A program made the translations under genes and the position numbers. The notes beneath the pieces are model-generated. The model saw only the letters and a list, made by a program, of their open reading frames with translations. It did not search any database and was not told the origin of the DNA. DNA of 64,000 nucleotides, taken from positions 1 through 64,000 of the forward strand of contig DASXKV010000051.1 in assembly GCA_036496605.1 (NCBI GenBank). Reading direction: 5' to 3'. Source of the stretch: Gemmatimonadaceae bacterium. GTDB taxonomy: Bacteria; Gemmatimonadota; Gemmatimonadetes; Gemmatimonadales; Gemmatimonadaceae. Below, piece by piece: positions 45,224 through 55,700 of the stretch. Within the stretch, counting starts at the first letter, position 1, and each line of letters begins with the position of its first letter.

Positions 45224-45747
45224 AGCGCGTCGTCCTCATCGGTTCGGAATCGACAGGCAAAACGACGCTCGCCAGGCAGCTCGCCGAGCATTACGACGCC
45301 GAGTGGGTGCCCGAGTTCGTCCGCGACTATGCGGACCGGAAGGAAGGCGCGCTCGTCTTCGGCGACCATGCGCCGATCGCTCACGGCCAGATTGCGCTCG
45401 AGGACGAGTACCGCGTCCGCTCGAACGAGCGAAACGCACCGCTGCTGATTCAGGACACGGATCTCCTCAGCACAGCGATCTATTGCGCGCATTACTACGG
45501 CAAGTGTCCCGTCTGGATCACGGAGGCCGCGACCGCGCGCCGGCCCGATCTCTATCTGCTGCTCGATATCGATATTCCCTGGACCGCCGACGCCCAACGC
45601 GATCGCGGCCAACTGCGCAACGAGATGCAGGCAGTCTTTCGCGAGGCGGTCGAGCGGTCCGGCGCACCGTTCGTTCGGGTACACGGCAATCGAGACGAGC
45701 GATTCGAGCAGGCACGCTCGGCGATTGATGATCTGCTAAACGATTGA
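45220..45747 (+). CDS. NadR-like ribosylnicotinamide kinase (P-loop ATPase)
   Basis: A 175-residue cytosolic P-loop kinase equivalent to the C-terminal domain of NadR. The Walker A IGSESTGKTTL, the motif AEWVPEFVRDYAD and the DTDLLSTAIYCAHYYG segment are characteristic. NadR's regulator and adenylyltransferase domains are absent. The GTG start overlaps the pnuC stop by 4 nt. Together the pair imports nicotinamide riboside and converts it to NMN for NAD synthesis. An ATG much further upstream in this frame would read through pnuC and is rejected. Confidence 0.88.
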   Translation: MKRVVLIGSESTGKTTLARQLAEHYDAEWVPEFVRDYADRKEGALVFGDHAPIAHGQIALEDEYRVRSNERNAPLLIQDTDLLSTAIYCAHYYGKCPVWITEAATARRPDLYLLLDIDIPWTADAQRDRGQLRNEMQAVFREAVERSGAPFVRVHGNRDERFEQARSAIDDLLND

Positions 45748-45760
45748 GGCTGTCAGTCTG

Positions 45761-47161
45761 TCACTCGATCGCTATGCGCAGAATCTCTTTCCGGAACAGA
45801 ACCCGAATCCGCAGCGCGAGGAACAGCGCGACGACACTGAGCGAGGCTACGAACCCCCACCATAATCCCGCGGCGCGCAGCGGCGTGTGAAAACCCAGGA
45901 ACAAGCTCACTGGTAGTCCAATGAGCCAATATCCCGCGATCATGCCGATGAGCGGTGCGCGTGTGTCGCCCAGGCCGCGCAGGACGCCCGCTCCCACGGC
46001 TTGAGCGCCGTCGAAGATCTGGAATACGCCCGCGACTGGAATCAGCAGACCCGCGATTGCGACGACGCCGGCGTCGCCCGTAAAGAGCTTGGCCAGCAAC
46101 TGCGGCGCCAACAGAAAACCGAGCGCCGTGAGCGACATGAACCCCAGGCCGCACACATAGGCCGCGCGCGCCGCGAGCTTCGCCCGGGCCTGGTCACGCG
46201 CGCCGACAGCGCGTCCAACCCGAACGGCCGCGGCAGCGCCGACGCCTAACGGGACCATGAACGTCAGTGCGGCGAGCGTGATCGCGATCTGATGACCCGC
46301 CATCTCGGTCGTGCCGAGCATGCCCATCATCAGACCGATCGCACCGAACGCTCCCGACTCGAGCAGCATCTGGAGCCCGATCGGTACGCCGAGACGAAGG
46401 ATGCGGACGATCGGCACGAGATCCCAGGCCTCGCGTCGCATCGGTGTAAGATGCGAGCGCAAGGTCGGCCACGCGAATGCGAGGAGCGCAATCGCCATGA
46501 GCCAGCGGCTCACCAGTGTCGCCATCGAGCTCCCCGACGCGCCGAGCGCCGGGCTACCGAGATGGCCGTACACGAAAACCCAATTGAGGCCCGCGTTCGC
46601 CAGATTCGCGCCGACGATTGCCCAGACAATTGGCGCCACGCGATGCAGCGACTGCAACGTCTGTCGAAACACGACAAACAGCAGAAACGGGAGGACGCCC
46701 GGAATCGAGATGCGGATGTATGACGTCGTATCCGGGATGATTTCGGGCTGCTGCCGCGTCAGCACGAGTACAGCATGCGCCGGTAGGAGCAGGAGTGCAG
46801 TGAACAAGGACAGTCCGACGGCAATCAACAACCCACGTTGCATGGCGCGGCTCACCGACTCCATATCGCCCGCCCCGACCGCCTGCGCGACTATCGGGTC
46901 GAGGGCCATCAAAGTCCCGTTTGCGAGCACGATCGCGTTGAACACATACAGATTCCCGAGCGCGACCGCTGCCAGTACACTCGCCGACACATGGCCAACC
47001 ATTACTGTGTCCACTACGCCCATGAACATCAATCCGATCTGCACGAGCACTACCGGGAGCGCGAGACGAATCGTCGCGTGCAGCTCGCTCTCGCCCATCT
47101 CATGGAGAGGCGCATCGGCGACCGAATCGCGCCGTTCGTCGTCACGCGTGGCGTGCGTCAT
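45761..47161 (-). CDS. MATE-family multidrug efflux transporter
   Basis: An inner-membrane Na+ or H+ driven exporter; 466 residues from the chosen ATG with twelve helices in two homologous halves. The N-terminal LALPVVLVQIGLMFMGVVDTVMVGH is typical. GAGDMESVSRAMQRGL and the second-half GVPIGLQMLLESGAFG plus GRAVGARDQARAKLA mark the internal repeat. A longer reading starting at 47257 would overlap the divergent porin-like gene and adds polar sequence, so the internal ATG is preferred. The drug substrates are unknown. Confidence 0.92.
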   Translation of the reverse strand: MTHATRDDERRDSVADAPLHEMGESELHATIRLALPVVLVQIGLMFMGVVDTVMVGHVSASVLAAVALGNLYVFNAIVLANGTLMALDPIVAQAVGAGDMESVSRAMQRGLLIAVGLSLFTALLLLPAHAVLVLTRQQPEIIPDTTSYIRISIPGVLPFLLFVVFRQTLQSLHRVAPIVWAIVGANLANAGLNWVFVYGHLGSPALGASGSSMATLVSRWLMAIALLAFAWPTLRSHLTPMRREAWDLVPIVRILRLGVPIGLQMLLESGAFGAIGLMMGMLGTTEMAGHQIAITLAALTFMVPLGVGAAAAVRVGRAVGARDQARAKLAARAAYVCGLGFMSLTALGFLLAPQLLAKLFTGDAGVVAIAGLLIPVAGVFQIFDGAQAVGAGVLRGLGDTRAPLIGMIAGYWLIGLPVSLFLGFHTPLRAAGLWWGFVASLSVVALFLALRIRVLFRKEILRIAIE

Positions 47162-47198
47162 CGTCGTAATCTGACATGACCGAGACCCAAGCGGACCT

Positions 47199-48482
47199 GT
47201 GAGGCTTTCTCGAGCATTCTGCTCGGTAATGGTGACGACATTCTGCGTCACCGGCATTGCGTGCTCGGTTTCCGCTCAAGCGACGGGCTTGATTGCCGGT
47301 GCGAGCGGGATCCTTCTCGCGACCCACGCCACGGGTACTCCGCAGGGTCGCACGATCACCGAAGCGTACCTCACACAGCCGATGCTGAGCGCCGACTGGA
47401 GAGCTTCCTGGTTCGAGGCGCTGGGCATCCTCAATCTCGAGGGGCTCACGCTCAGGCGCGGCGAGCTCGATCTCGGCGCGTGGGGCGAAGGCTACGTGGA
47501 TCGTCGTCATCCGCACGCGTACGTGCATGAGCTCATGGCTGGCGTTCACTCGACGCACGGTATCGTCGCCGGTTCGCTCTATGCGGGTCGCGGGTTCGTG
47601 CCATTTGGCAGCGACGATCCGATGACGCGACCCTTCGTGTCGTATCCCGTCGATCACCATCTGGCGCAGATTCTCGAGCGGCTCATGGTGGTGGGTGCAT
47701 TACGAGGCGGGCCACTCGTGCTCGAAGCTGCGACCTTCAACGGGGACGAGCCGCTCGATTCCTCCACGCTGCCGCTTGCGCGGCGCTTCGGCGATTCCTG
47801 GGCACTGCGCGGAACGCTCGCCGGCGAAAGTGCATCGTCACTGCTCGGTCGCCTCGAGTTGGCGGCAAGCTATGCAGGGGTGAAATCGCCTGAATTTCGC
47901 GAGGGGCAGGGACTCGACCAGCGGAAGGCACACGTCGATCTCCGCCTCGACGGGGCTGCGGGTCCTTTCACTCGTTATGCGCTGGTCGAAGCCGCGCGCA
48001 CCACCGACGTCGATCGCGGGCGGGCGCTGTACTCCTTTGACGCTGTCCTTGCCGAAGCCGCGATTTGCCGGAACGAGCTCGGCGTTGCCGCGCGCTGGGA
48101 GCGCAGTGATCGGCCTGAAGAAGAACGACTTCTCGATCTCTTTCGCTCGGCCCGTCCGGCGACCGACGCAAGTATACTCGGTGTCACGCAGTGGACGACC
48201 GTGTCGGCGGCGATCGCACTTCCCGCGGTGACGATTGCCGCTTCTCAAGTCGCACCGTTCGTCGAGGTGGCTCGCATTACCGCCGACCGCACGACGGCCG
48301 CGGTGTTCGATCCCGTGAGCTTTTATGGAACGAACCTCATGTGGCGGCTGTCGCTTGGTCTTCGACTCGGGCTCGGACACATGCACGAACGCGTCGGGCG
48401 GTACGGCGTCGCCGCCCATCCGATGAGCGCCGGCCCCCACGAGGCGCACGATCACGGTCGACTCCGTCGCTGTTTTTCATGA
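47199..48482 (+). CDS. Exported porin-like protein of unknown function
   Basis: A 427-residue protein from a GTG start with a signal peptide (ending SVSAQA). The body alternates short beta-strand-like stretches with aromatic girdles (GELDLGAWGEGYVDRR, RYALVEAARTTDV, MWRLSLGLRLGLGH), as in outer-membrane barrels. Several His-rich patches occur (RRHPHAYVHELMAGVHSTHG and, at the end, MSAGPHEAHDHGR), which might bind metal. I do not recognise the family. Its stop overlaps the next start (ATGA), so it is translated together with the LVIVD lipoprotein. Confidence 0.65.
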   Translation: MRLSRAFCSVMVTTFCVTGIACSVSAQATGLIAGASGILLATHATGTPQGRTITEAYLTQPMLSADWRASWFEALGILNLEGLTLRRGELDLGAWGEGYVDRRHPHAYVHELMAGVHSTHGIVAGSLYAGRGFVPFGSDDPMTRPFVSYPVDHHLAQILERLMVVGALRGGPLVLEAATFNGDEPLDSSTLPLARRFGDSWALRGTLAGESASSLLGRLELAASYAGVKSPEFREGQGLDQRKAHVDLRLDGAAGPFTRYALVEAARTTDVDRGRALYSFDAVLAEAAICRNELGVAARWERSDRPEEERLLDLFRSARPATDASILGVTQWTTVSAAIALPAVTIAASQVAPFVEVARITADRTTAAVFDPVSFYGTNLMWRLSLGLRLGLGHMHERVGRYGVAAHPMSAGPHEAHDHGRLRRCFS

Positions 48483-49720
48483 ACCGCGGATTTCGTTTTC
48501 TCCCGCTCATTCTCGCGACTGCCTGTCTCGATCGCAGCACGTCGCCTCCCGTGCACGCCTCGTGCGCGCTGAACGATAGCACGTCGTTAGGCACGCAAAC
48601 GCTGGGCGTCATCGGATGCGGTGTGATCGCCAATCGCTTCACGGCGGAAGTGGCGGTTCGTGATAGCACGGCCTACACGACCACCTGGGGATTCCGGACG
48701 GCACCCGGCGACCTGATTGCGATCTGGGACGTGAAAGGCGCCGAGCCGATTCTCGTCGACTCGGCGATCGTGAGCGGCGCGTCGACGTTGGGCGATATCG
48801 CCGTCAGCGACGACGGGAAGCTCCTCATCGTCGCCACCGAGCGGAATAACGGATCCCTCGTCGTCTTCGACCTCACGAATCCGCGGCGCCCAGTGCAGCT
48901 CTCGCGCCTCGCCACGGCGGAGACCTACAACGGCGTGCACACGGCCGAGGTTGGGCGCGTCGGTGGACATCTCTATGCGATTCTCGCCGTCGACCCGCTC
49001 AGCGGTGCACCGACGCCGGAATCGAAGGTCGTGATCGTCGATCTCGGCGATCCGGCGAATCCGCGTCAGGTGTACGTAAAGTCTGTCCCGAATACCGCGC
49101 CCTTCGTGCACGACACGTTTCTCCGCGATGGGTTGCTCTTTGTCGCGCTGTGGAACGCGGGCATCGAGATCTGGGACCTCGGCGGCGGTGGACAGGGCGG
49201 AACGCCGAGCGCGCCCGTCGTCATGGGAGGTGTCGCAACGATAGGCGGCGACGCTCACAATATCTGGTGGCTGCACGACCCCGTGAGTGGATCTCGTTAT
49301 GCGTTCGTCGGCCAGGAGTCCGGGCCCGCGCAGATCGGCGTCAGCTCCGCCGGTGACATTCACGTCCTCGACGTCTCCGATCTCGCACACCCGCGCGAGG
49401 TAGCGTTCTACCACGTGGCTGGCGGGGGCACGCACAATTTTTCCGTCGATGAAACGAACGGGATCCTCTACGCGGCGTACTACAACGCCGGTGTCCGTGC
49501 CCTGAACGTCCGCGGGGACCTCGAGACCTGCACCCCGAGCCAGCAGGTCAGCACTGGGTCAATCACACGCTGCGATCTCGGCGCCATGGGACGGGAGGTT
49601 GGACGGGGCCTTGGTGGGGGGACCCCCGCGGTCTATGTCTGGGGCGTCCAGCTTTCGGGAGGGGCACTCTACGCCTCGGACATGTTGAACGGTCTCTGGA
49701 AGTTGCAGACGGTCCGATAG
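48479..49720 (+). CDS. LVIVD-repeat lipoprotein (beta-propeller)
   Basis: A 413-residue exported protein; the leader ends at a lipobox-like ATAC (Cys16). Propeller blades carry the LVIVD-type pattern of a short hydrophobic strand, then D followed by a turn of the type DPANPRQV: LVVFDLTNPRRPVQL, VVIVDLGDPANPRQVY, IEIWDLGG and IHVLDVSDLAHPREVAFY. Such proteins are extracellular propellers without known enzyme activity. It overlaps the upstream porin-like gene by 4 nt, suggesting that the two form one outer-membrane complex, barrel plus surface propeller. That pairing is inferred. Confidence 0.82.
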   Translation: MNRGFRFLPLILATACLDRSTSPPVHASCALNDSTSLGTQTLGVIGCGVIANRFTAEVAVRDSTAYTTTWGFRTAPGDLIAIWDVKGAEPILVDSAIVSGASTLGDIAVSDDGKLLIVATERNNGSLVVFDLTNPRRPVQLSRLATAETYNGVHTAEVGRVGGHLYAILAVDPLSGAPTPESKVVIVDLGDPANPRQVYVKSVPNTAPFVHDTFLRDGLLFVALWNAGIEIWDLGGGGQGGTPSAPVVMGGVATIGGDAHNIWWLHDPVSGSRYAFVGQESGPAQIGVSSAGDIHVLDVSDLAHPREVAFYHVAGGGTHNFSVDETNGILYAAYYNAGVRALNVRGDLETCTPSQQVSTGSITRCDLGAMGREVGRGLGGGTPAVYVWGVQLSGGALYASDMLNGLWKLQTVR

Positions 49721-49819
49721 CCGTGACGAGCCGTACGTCTGGTCGCGCCAACGGGAGACGGGCATGTTAGCGATCCGTAAATCCCAATGCACCAAGGGTG
49801 TAGACGCCGCGTCTGCGCG

Positions 49820-49846
49820 TTGCAAAGGCGCGGGCCGGATCATAAT
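49820..49846 (+). promoter_or_regulatory. Weak sigma-70-like promoter
   Basis: TTGCAA (49820-49825) and CATAAT (49841-49846) are separated by 15 bp, shorter than ideal. They lie 45 nt before a small exported-protein gene with a GAGGAG ribosome site. Confidence 0.3.
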
Positions 49847-49890
49847 TTGAGCGAGCCGGCGAGTTGTATTCGCCTCTGAGGAGCGTGGCC

Positions 49891-50229
49891 ATGTTTTTGT
49901 CGACCCGAGTCCTTTCGCGCGTCAGCGCCTTCGGCTTCCTGGTGGTCGTTGGCACCAGTATCCCAACAGACTCGACGCGCCATGTGTACGGCTATGGAGG
50001 GATCGTTCCGGTACCTCCGGCGGTAGATGAGGGACAGCCAATTCAAACTCCCGATATTCTCACGCCACGCCGTATCGCCGTACGCAGCAAGAATGGTCGC
50101 GTGCTCTACGCCAACGAGCGCGTGACCATGCCTGCCGGAAGCGACGACGCACATGCATCGGCGAGCCGTGCTCGACATCCGTGCTCGCAGCTGGTACAGC
50201 GCACGGCCACCACAGCCCCGAACTCCTGA
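49891..50229 (+). CDS. Small exported protein of unknown function
   Basis: A 112-residue product beginning MFLSTRVLSRVSAFGFLVVVG, a likely signal peptide or anchor, followed by a Pro/Val-rich region (GYGGIVPVPPAVDEGQP) and an ordinary polar tail with one cysteine. A GAGGAG ribosome site lies about 8 nt ahead of the ATG. An earlier TTG (49864) is possible but lacks such a site. The family is not recognised. It precedes the C-terminal processing protease by 56 nt and may be cotranscribed with it. Confidence 0.5.
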   Translation: MFLSTRVLSRVSAFGFLVVVGTSIPTDSTRHVYGYGGIVPVPPAVDEGQPIQTPDILTPRRIAVRSKNGRVLYANERVTMPAGSDDAHASASRARHPCSQLVQRTATTAPNS

Positions 50230-50285
50230 GTTGTAACATCGGCGGCCGAGCCGCTTCGTTCTCAACCCCTCCCCCCCCCATACCG

Positions 50286-51875
50286 ATGTCCCGAATGAGA
50301 ACAGCGGCGGTTGCGACGCTGCTCCTGGTTCCGATCGTTGCAGGTGGCTTTCTGCTCCAAGAGCCATCGACGCGATCGAGCGCGCATCTCTTCGACCAGG
50401 TACGCTCGCTGATCGAGACCCGGTACGTCGATTCGCTCAAAGACAGTCAGGTCTTCGAGAAGGCGGCGCGAGGAATGGTGAAGGAGCTCAACGATCCATA
50501 CAGCGAGCTGCTCACACCGAAGGAAAGCGACTCGTTCAATCGGGGCACCAACGGCCGCTACGGCGGCACCGGCATGCTGCTCGAGCAGCAGACCGGCGTC
50601 GGCGTCGTCGTTGGGCGCGTTTTCCCGAATACGCCAGCCGAGGAAGCAGGCGTTCAGGAGGGCGATCGAATCACGGCGATCGACGGCACTTCGACGCAGG
50701 GATGGGAGATCGATAAGGTTTCCGAGAAGCTTCGCGGCACACCAGGTTCGCAGGTGTCCGTCTCGTATTCCCGTCCGGGCGTGACGGAGCCAATCAAGCT
50801 GCGTTTCACGCGCGCCGTGGTGCACGTCCCTGCTGTGGCGTACACGGGCCTCTTTGATCGGCAGGTCGGCTACATCCCACTCCAGGCTTTCAACGAGAAC
50901 GCGGCCGAAGAAGTCGCAGCCGCAGTCGAGAAGCTCGAGCAGGACGGCGCGAAGGGAGTCGTGCTCGACATGCGCGACAATGGCGGTGGCATCGTCGATC
51001 AAGCGCTCGCAGTGAGTGGACTGTTCTTGAAGGAAGGGCAAGAGATCGTGAGCGTCCGCGCGCGCAATGCGCCGACAGAAGTCGCGCGCGCTCGCGGTCC
51101 GCATCTCGCCACGAACATCCCGCTCGTTGTGCTCGTCGACGGATCGTCTGCGTCGGCGACGGAGATCGTTGCCGGCGCGCTGCAGGATCACGACCGTGCG
51201 CTCATCGTCGGAACGACGAGCTTCGGCAAGGGCCTGGTGCAGTCGGTCTTTCCGCTGGACGGCGGCTACTTCCTGAAGATGACGACGGGCAAGTGGTACA
51301 CGCCGAGTGGTCGCTCTATTCATCGCGATCGGCAACTGCTGCCGGATGGACGATTTGTCGAGACACATCCCGATTCGCTCGAGACGGATTCCGCTCGCAA
51401 GTCGCGGCCGCCATTCAAGTCCGACGCTGGTCGCACTGTCTATGGTGGCGGTGGCATCACGCCTGACCTGGTCGTCGCCGATGACACGCTGTCGACGTTG
51501 GAGCAGCAGTTCCTGCGCTCGATCGCGGCGAAGGGACAGATCGTGCGCAGCGCGCTCGACAGCTATGCGTTCGAGCTCAAGAAAGATGTGAAGCGTGATT
51601 TCGTCGTGACTCCGCAATGGACGACGGAGCTCACGCGCCGGCTCGCCGCGCGTGGTGTCACGATCGAACCGCGCTTCGAGTCCGCGGCGACGCATCTCTT
51701 CACTCGCGAGCTCGAACAGCGCGTGGCGCGTTTGGCGTTCGGCGACGCGGCCGCGAAGGAGCGCGAGCGGAAGACGGACCGACAGCTCTCGACGGCGATG
51801 GATCTGCTCGAGAAGGCTGCGTCGCAGCACGATCTCTTCACCGTGGCGCACGCCGGGCTCGCTTCGAGGCAATAG
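50286..51875 (+). CDS. S41-family C-terminal processing protease (CtpA/Prc-like)
   Basis: A 529-residue envelope protease with an N-terminal membrane anchor or signal (RTAAVATLLLVPIVAGG). A PDZ domain (~85-170: GTGMLLEQQTGVGVVVGRVFP) recognises C-termini. The catalytic dyad is Ser290 in VDGSSASATEIVAGAL and Lys315 in TTSFGKGLVQ, with the usual 25-residue spacing. A ~150-residue C-terminal helical extension follows the peptidase core. Alternative upstream starts run through a C-rich tract and are unlikely. Substrates are unknown; the family trims or degrades periplasmic proteins. Confidence 0.93.
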   Translation: MSRMRTAAVATLLLVPIVAGGFLLQEPSTRSSAHLFDQVRSLIETRYVDSLKDSQVFEKAARGMVKELNDPYSELLTPKESDSFNRGTNGRYGGTGMLLEQQTGVGVVVGRVFPNTPAEEAGVQEGDRITAIDGTSTQGWEIDKVSEKLRGTPGSQVSVSYSRPGVTEPIKLRFTRAVVHVPAVAYTGLFDRQVGYIPLQAFNENAAEEVAAAVEKLEQDGAKGVVLDMRDNGGGIVDQALAVSGLFLKEGQEIVSVRARNAPTEVARARGPHLATNIPLVVLVDGSSASATEIVAGALQDHDRALIVGTTSFGKGLVQSVFPLDGGYFLKMTTGKWYTPSGRSIHRDRQLLPDGRFVETHPDSLETDSARKSRPPFKSDAGRTVYGGGGITPDLVVADDTLSTLEQQFLRSIAAKGQIVRSALDSYAFELKKDVKRDFVVTPQWTTELTRRLAARGVTIEPRFESAATHLFTRELEQRVARLAFGDAAAKERERKTDRQLSTAMDLLEKAASQHDLFTVAHAGLASRQ

Positions 51876-51889
51876 CGGACGAGGCATCC

Positions 51890-52528
51890 ATGGGCCTCGA
51901 AGCTCGTTGTGAGCTTCGCCTCGACGGCGCGACACACGAGGGCAAAGCGCTGCTCGAGACTGATGACCTGCTTTTCCGCGGCGACGGAACGGGACGCGGA
52001 AAAGCAGCGCGCGGCTTTCGTCTCGCGATTCCGCTGTCATCGATTCGCGGAGTGAGCGACGACGACGACGCGTTACACGTCCGCTTCAGCGGTGGCGACG
52101 CGACGTTTCGTCTCGGCAGACAATCCGCAAAGTGGGCAGAGCGTATTCGCTCGCCGAAATCGCTCATCGATAAGCTCGACGTGAAGGGGCATCACACGGT
52201 CTCCGTCATCGCGCTCGACGATGACGATTTCGTGGAATTGCTCCGCGCGCGAGCGACGCGTGTGATCGTCGGTCGCATCGCTCCATCGTCGGATGTGATA
52301 TTCCTTGGCGCGGAGACCGCGGCCGCGCTCGCGCGCTTGTCGAAAGCAGCGACGGCAATGGCGCGCGACGGAGCGATTTGGGTCGTGCATCCGAAAGGTA
52401 CGTCGGGGTTGCGAGATTTAGAAATCTTTGCGGAAGCGAAGAAGATCGGGCTCACCTACACGAAAGTCGCGCGCTTTTCCGCTACGCACACAGCGGAGAA
52501 GCTGGTGATACCGAAGGCGCAGCGCTGA
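51890..52528 (+). CDS. DUF3052-like protein of unknown function
   Basis: A 212-residue cytosolic protein. The N-terminal ~85 residues form a small beta domain (CELRLDGATHEGKALLETDDLLFRG, HVRFSGGDATFRLG). The C-terminal half has the DUF3052-type pattern: a helix, DVIFLGAET, then DGAIWVVHPKGTSGLRDLEIF, then GLTYTKVARFSATHTAEKLVIPK. The family has no assigned function. The ATG follows the protease stop by 14 nt with a GAGG ribosome site, so the two are probably cotranscribed. Confidence 0.7.
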   Translation: MGLEARCELRLDGATHEGKALLETDDLLFRGDGTGRGKAARGFRLAIPLSSIRGVSDDDDALHVRFSGGDATFRLGRQSAKWAERIRSPKSLIDKLDVKGHHTVSVIALDDDDFVELLRARATRVIVGRIAPSSDVIFLGAETAAALARLSKAATAMARDGAIWVVHPKGTSGLRDLEIFAEAKKIGLTYTKVARFSATHTAEKLVIPKAQR

Positions 52529-52712
52529 CGGTTTGCCCCGGCGCGGCACGCGCCGTGATCGCAACGCCGAACGGACTCGGCGCGTTACTCGACAGAACGC
52601 CGACGCCCGTCGCGCTCCTGAGCGGCGACGAGCGTTAACAGCACGGCAACTCGGCACGTCGAATCACGTCTCGCACGCGAGATCTCGACTCCTGCTCGAA
52701 CTTCGTCAGCAA

Positions 52713-55700
52713 ATGCCTATGCACCTGTCTCGTTCGCGTTGGTTGTCCACTGCACTCGTGATCGTCGCGGCGATGGTGGCCGTTGTGTCGTCGTCGCGCG
52801 ACGCGCGCGCGCAAGTCGGAAGCACGACCGACATCATCACGGGCCACATCATGTCGCCCGATGGCAAGCCGATTGTCGGCGCCCGTGTCGACGCCATGTC
52901 GGTCGAAACAGGAGTGACGCGTTCGCGCACGACGAACGACAAGGGACAGTACACGATTCTCTTTCCGGACGGCGGCGGCTCGTACCGCATGACCGTTCGT
53001 TATCTCGGCTTCGCGCCAACCACGTTCACGCTCGCGCGGCAGGCGGACGAAGACCGACTCATCGCCGACGTGCGCCTCGCTCCCGCCGCGGCGCAGCTCG
53101 GCCCGGTGGTCATACGCAGCAGCGTCCCGACGGGCCAGGGCGATCGGCCGGGACCGGGCTCAGTTGAGCGAACGCTAACAGGCGAACAGTTGCAGCGATT
53201 GCCGATCGATCCGACCGATCTCGCCGCACTCGCGGCGCTGACGCCGGGCGTCGTCGCGATTACCGGCACCGACTCGACGAACGCCGGCTTCTCTGTCGCC
53301 GGCCAGCGACCGGACCAGAACCAAGTGACGCTCGACGGCTTGAGCTTCATGGGCGGCACGAACGTCCCGACCGAGGCGGTGCGCCAGACGCGGGTCATCA
53401 CGAACACGTATGACGTCGCGCGCGGACAATTCACCGGTGGTCAGGTCGCGACGACGACGCGTGGCGGCACGAATCAGTGGGCCGGCTCGTTCAGCTATGC
53501 GCTGCGAGACCCGCATCTCGAATGGGCGACGGATCAGTCGACCCCGACGACGTTCGGGCAGGGGTACACGCAGCATCAGCTCAGCGGAGGCGTCGGCGGA
53601 CCGATCATTCCGGACAAGCTGTTCGTCTTTGGCGCATTCCAGGTACGCCGACGCCTCGATCCGCTGCAGACGATCACGGGCGCGGATCCCATCACGCTCG
53701 AGCGGTTGGGCCTGCAGCCCGATTCCGCATCGCGCTTTCAGAGTGCCGTCAACGGCTACGGCATCCCGCTCACCGTGCCGTCGATACCGGACGATCGGGA
53801 ATCGGACAATGGCACGGCGCTCGTTCGCATCGACTATCACGTGAATGATGATCATTCACTCATGTTGCGCGGCAATTGGCAGGGATCGCTGCAAGAAGCA
53901 TTTCGGACTTCGGCGTTCGCATTGCCGAGTCACGGTGGAATTCAGCACTCGGGCGGCGGCGGTAGCATGCTGGCATTGTCGTCGGTATTCGGCAACCTCC
54001 TGAACGAGGTGCGCGCGACGTACATGCGCAATCTCAACGCGGCGAATCCGTATCTCGTCGATCCGGAAGGCCGCGTGACCATGACGTCGGCGTTCAGCGA
54101 TACGACGGTCGCCGTGACGCAGCTCGACTTCGGCGGGAACTCCGGTTTGCCGACCGACGGCGCGAACGGTCAGTTCGAGGCGAGCGACGAAGTCTCGTGG
54201 TTGTCCGACGATGCGGCGCATCGCTTCAAGCTCGGCGGGCTCGTGAACATAACGAGCTTTTCGTCGATGAACGCGTTCAACAGCGACGGTACGTTCCTGT
54301 TCAACTCGTTGAGCGATCTGGAAAACAATACGCCGGCGATGTTCACGCGGTCGCTGATGCCGACGGCGCGCACGGGCTCCGGGCTCAACAGCGCGATCTA
54401 TCTCGGCGACACGTGGCGGCACAGCCGCGCGTTGCAGGTGACCTACGGCATGCGAGTCGAGGCATCCGAATTCCAGGGGCATCCCGCCTACAACCCAGAG
54501 ATCGAGGAGCTGTTTGATCGACGCACGGACAAGTTCCCCACGGAAGTCAGCGCGAGTCCGCGCGTCGGCTTTACCTGGATGCTCGGTGGCGGCATTGGCG
54601 GACAGGTTCCGCAGGGCGGATTTGGCGGCGGCGGTGGTGGTCGAGGCGGTGGTGGCTTCCGCGGCGGCGGCGAGGCGGCCGCGGGCTTCGGCGGCACGGG
54701 CAGTGGCATCGGCCCGCAGCCGTACATCTTGCGCGGCGGCGTTGGTGAATTCCGCGGCACGTTCCCACTGCCGTTCTTTGCATCGGCGTTGACGGCTACG
54801 GGCTTGCCCAACAGCCAGTCGCAGCTGGTGTGCATAGGTGACGCCGTTCCGGTGCCGAATTGGGCAGAGTACGCAGCAGACCCGTCGACCATTCCCGACG
54901 CGTGCGCGAACGGCGCGGCGTCAGGCGGTCCTGATATCGGTACCCAGCGGCCCAATGTCACCGTCTTCGAGCCCGACTTCGGCGCGCCGCGGTCCTGGCG
55001 AGCGTCGCTCGGTGTAAGTCATAGATTGAGCGCCCGTCTCGGCGCGAGCATCGATTTCTCGTATGCCTTGGGGACCAACCTCTACAGCGTGCGGGATCTC
55101 AACCTCAACACAGCACCGCAATTCATGCTCGCGGACGAGGCGAACCGTCCGGTGTTCGTCGACCCGAACGCGATCGTCCCGACGACGGGCGCCATTAGTC
55201 TTCTCTCATCGAGGCTCTACCCGCAGTACGCGCAGGTCCTCGATGTCACGTCGGGACTGGAGTCGCGCACGGGGCAGGTGACCGCCACCCTGAACGGCGT
55301 GACGCCTAACGATATAATCTGGACGTTGTCGTACACATTCATGCGGTCGGTGGACCAGTCCTCGTTCTACAACGCCGGCGGCTTTGGCGGCGGCGGCACC
55401 GGGGGCGGCTTCGGCTCGCCGCCGACTGCGGGCGACCCGAACATCTTCCCGTGGGCCACGAGCGACTTCGAGCGCCGCCACTCCTTCGTTGGAACGACGA
55501 CCTGGCTCGTCAAGCCGTGGCTCGACATCACTTCAGTCCTCCGCCTAACGTCTGGGGCACCCTTCACGCCGCGCATCGGTAGCGACATCAATGGCGACGG
55601 CTCGCGCAACGATCGCGCGTTTGTCTTCAACCCCAACGATCCGAACATCCAGAGCGACAGTGCGCTCGTGAACGGCATGCGACGATTACTCGCCAACGCG

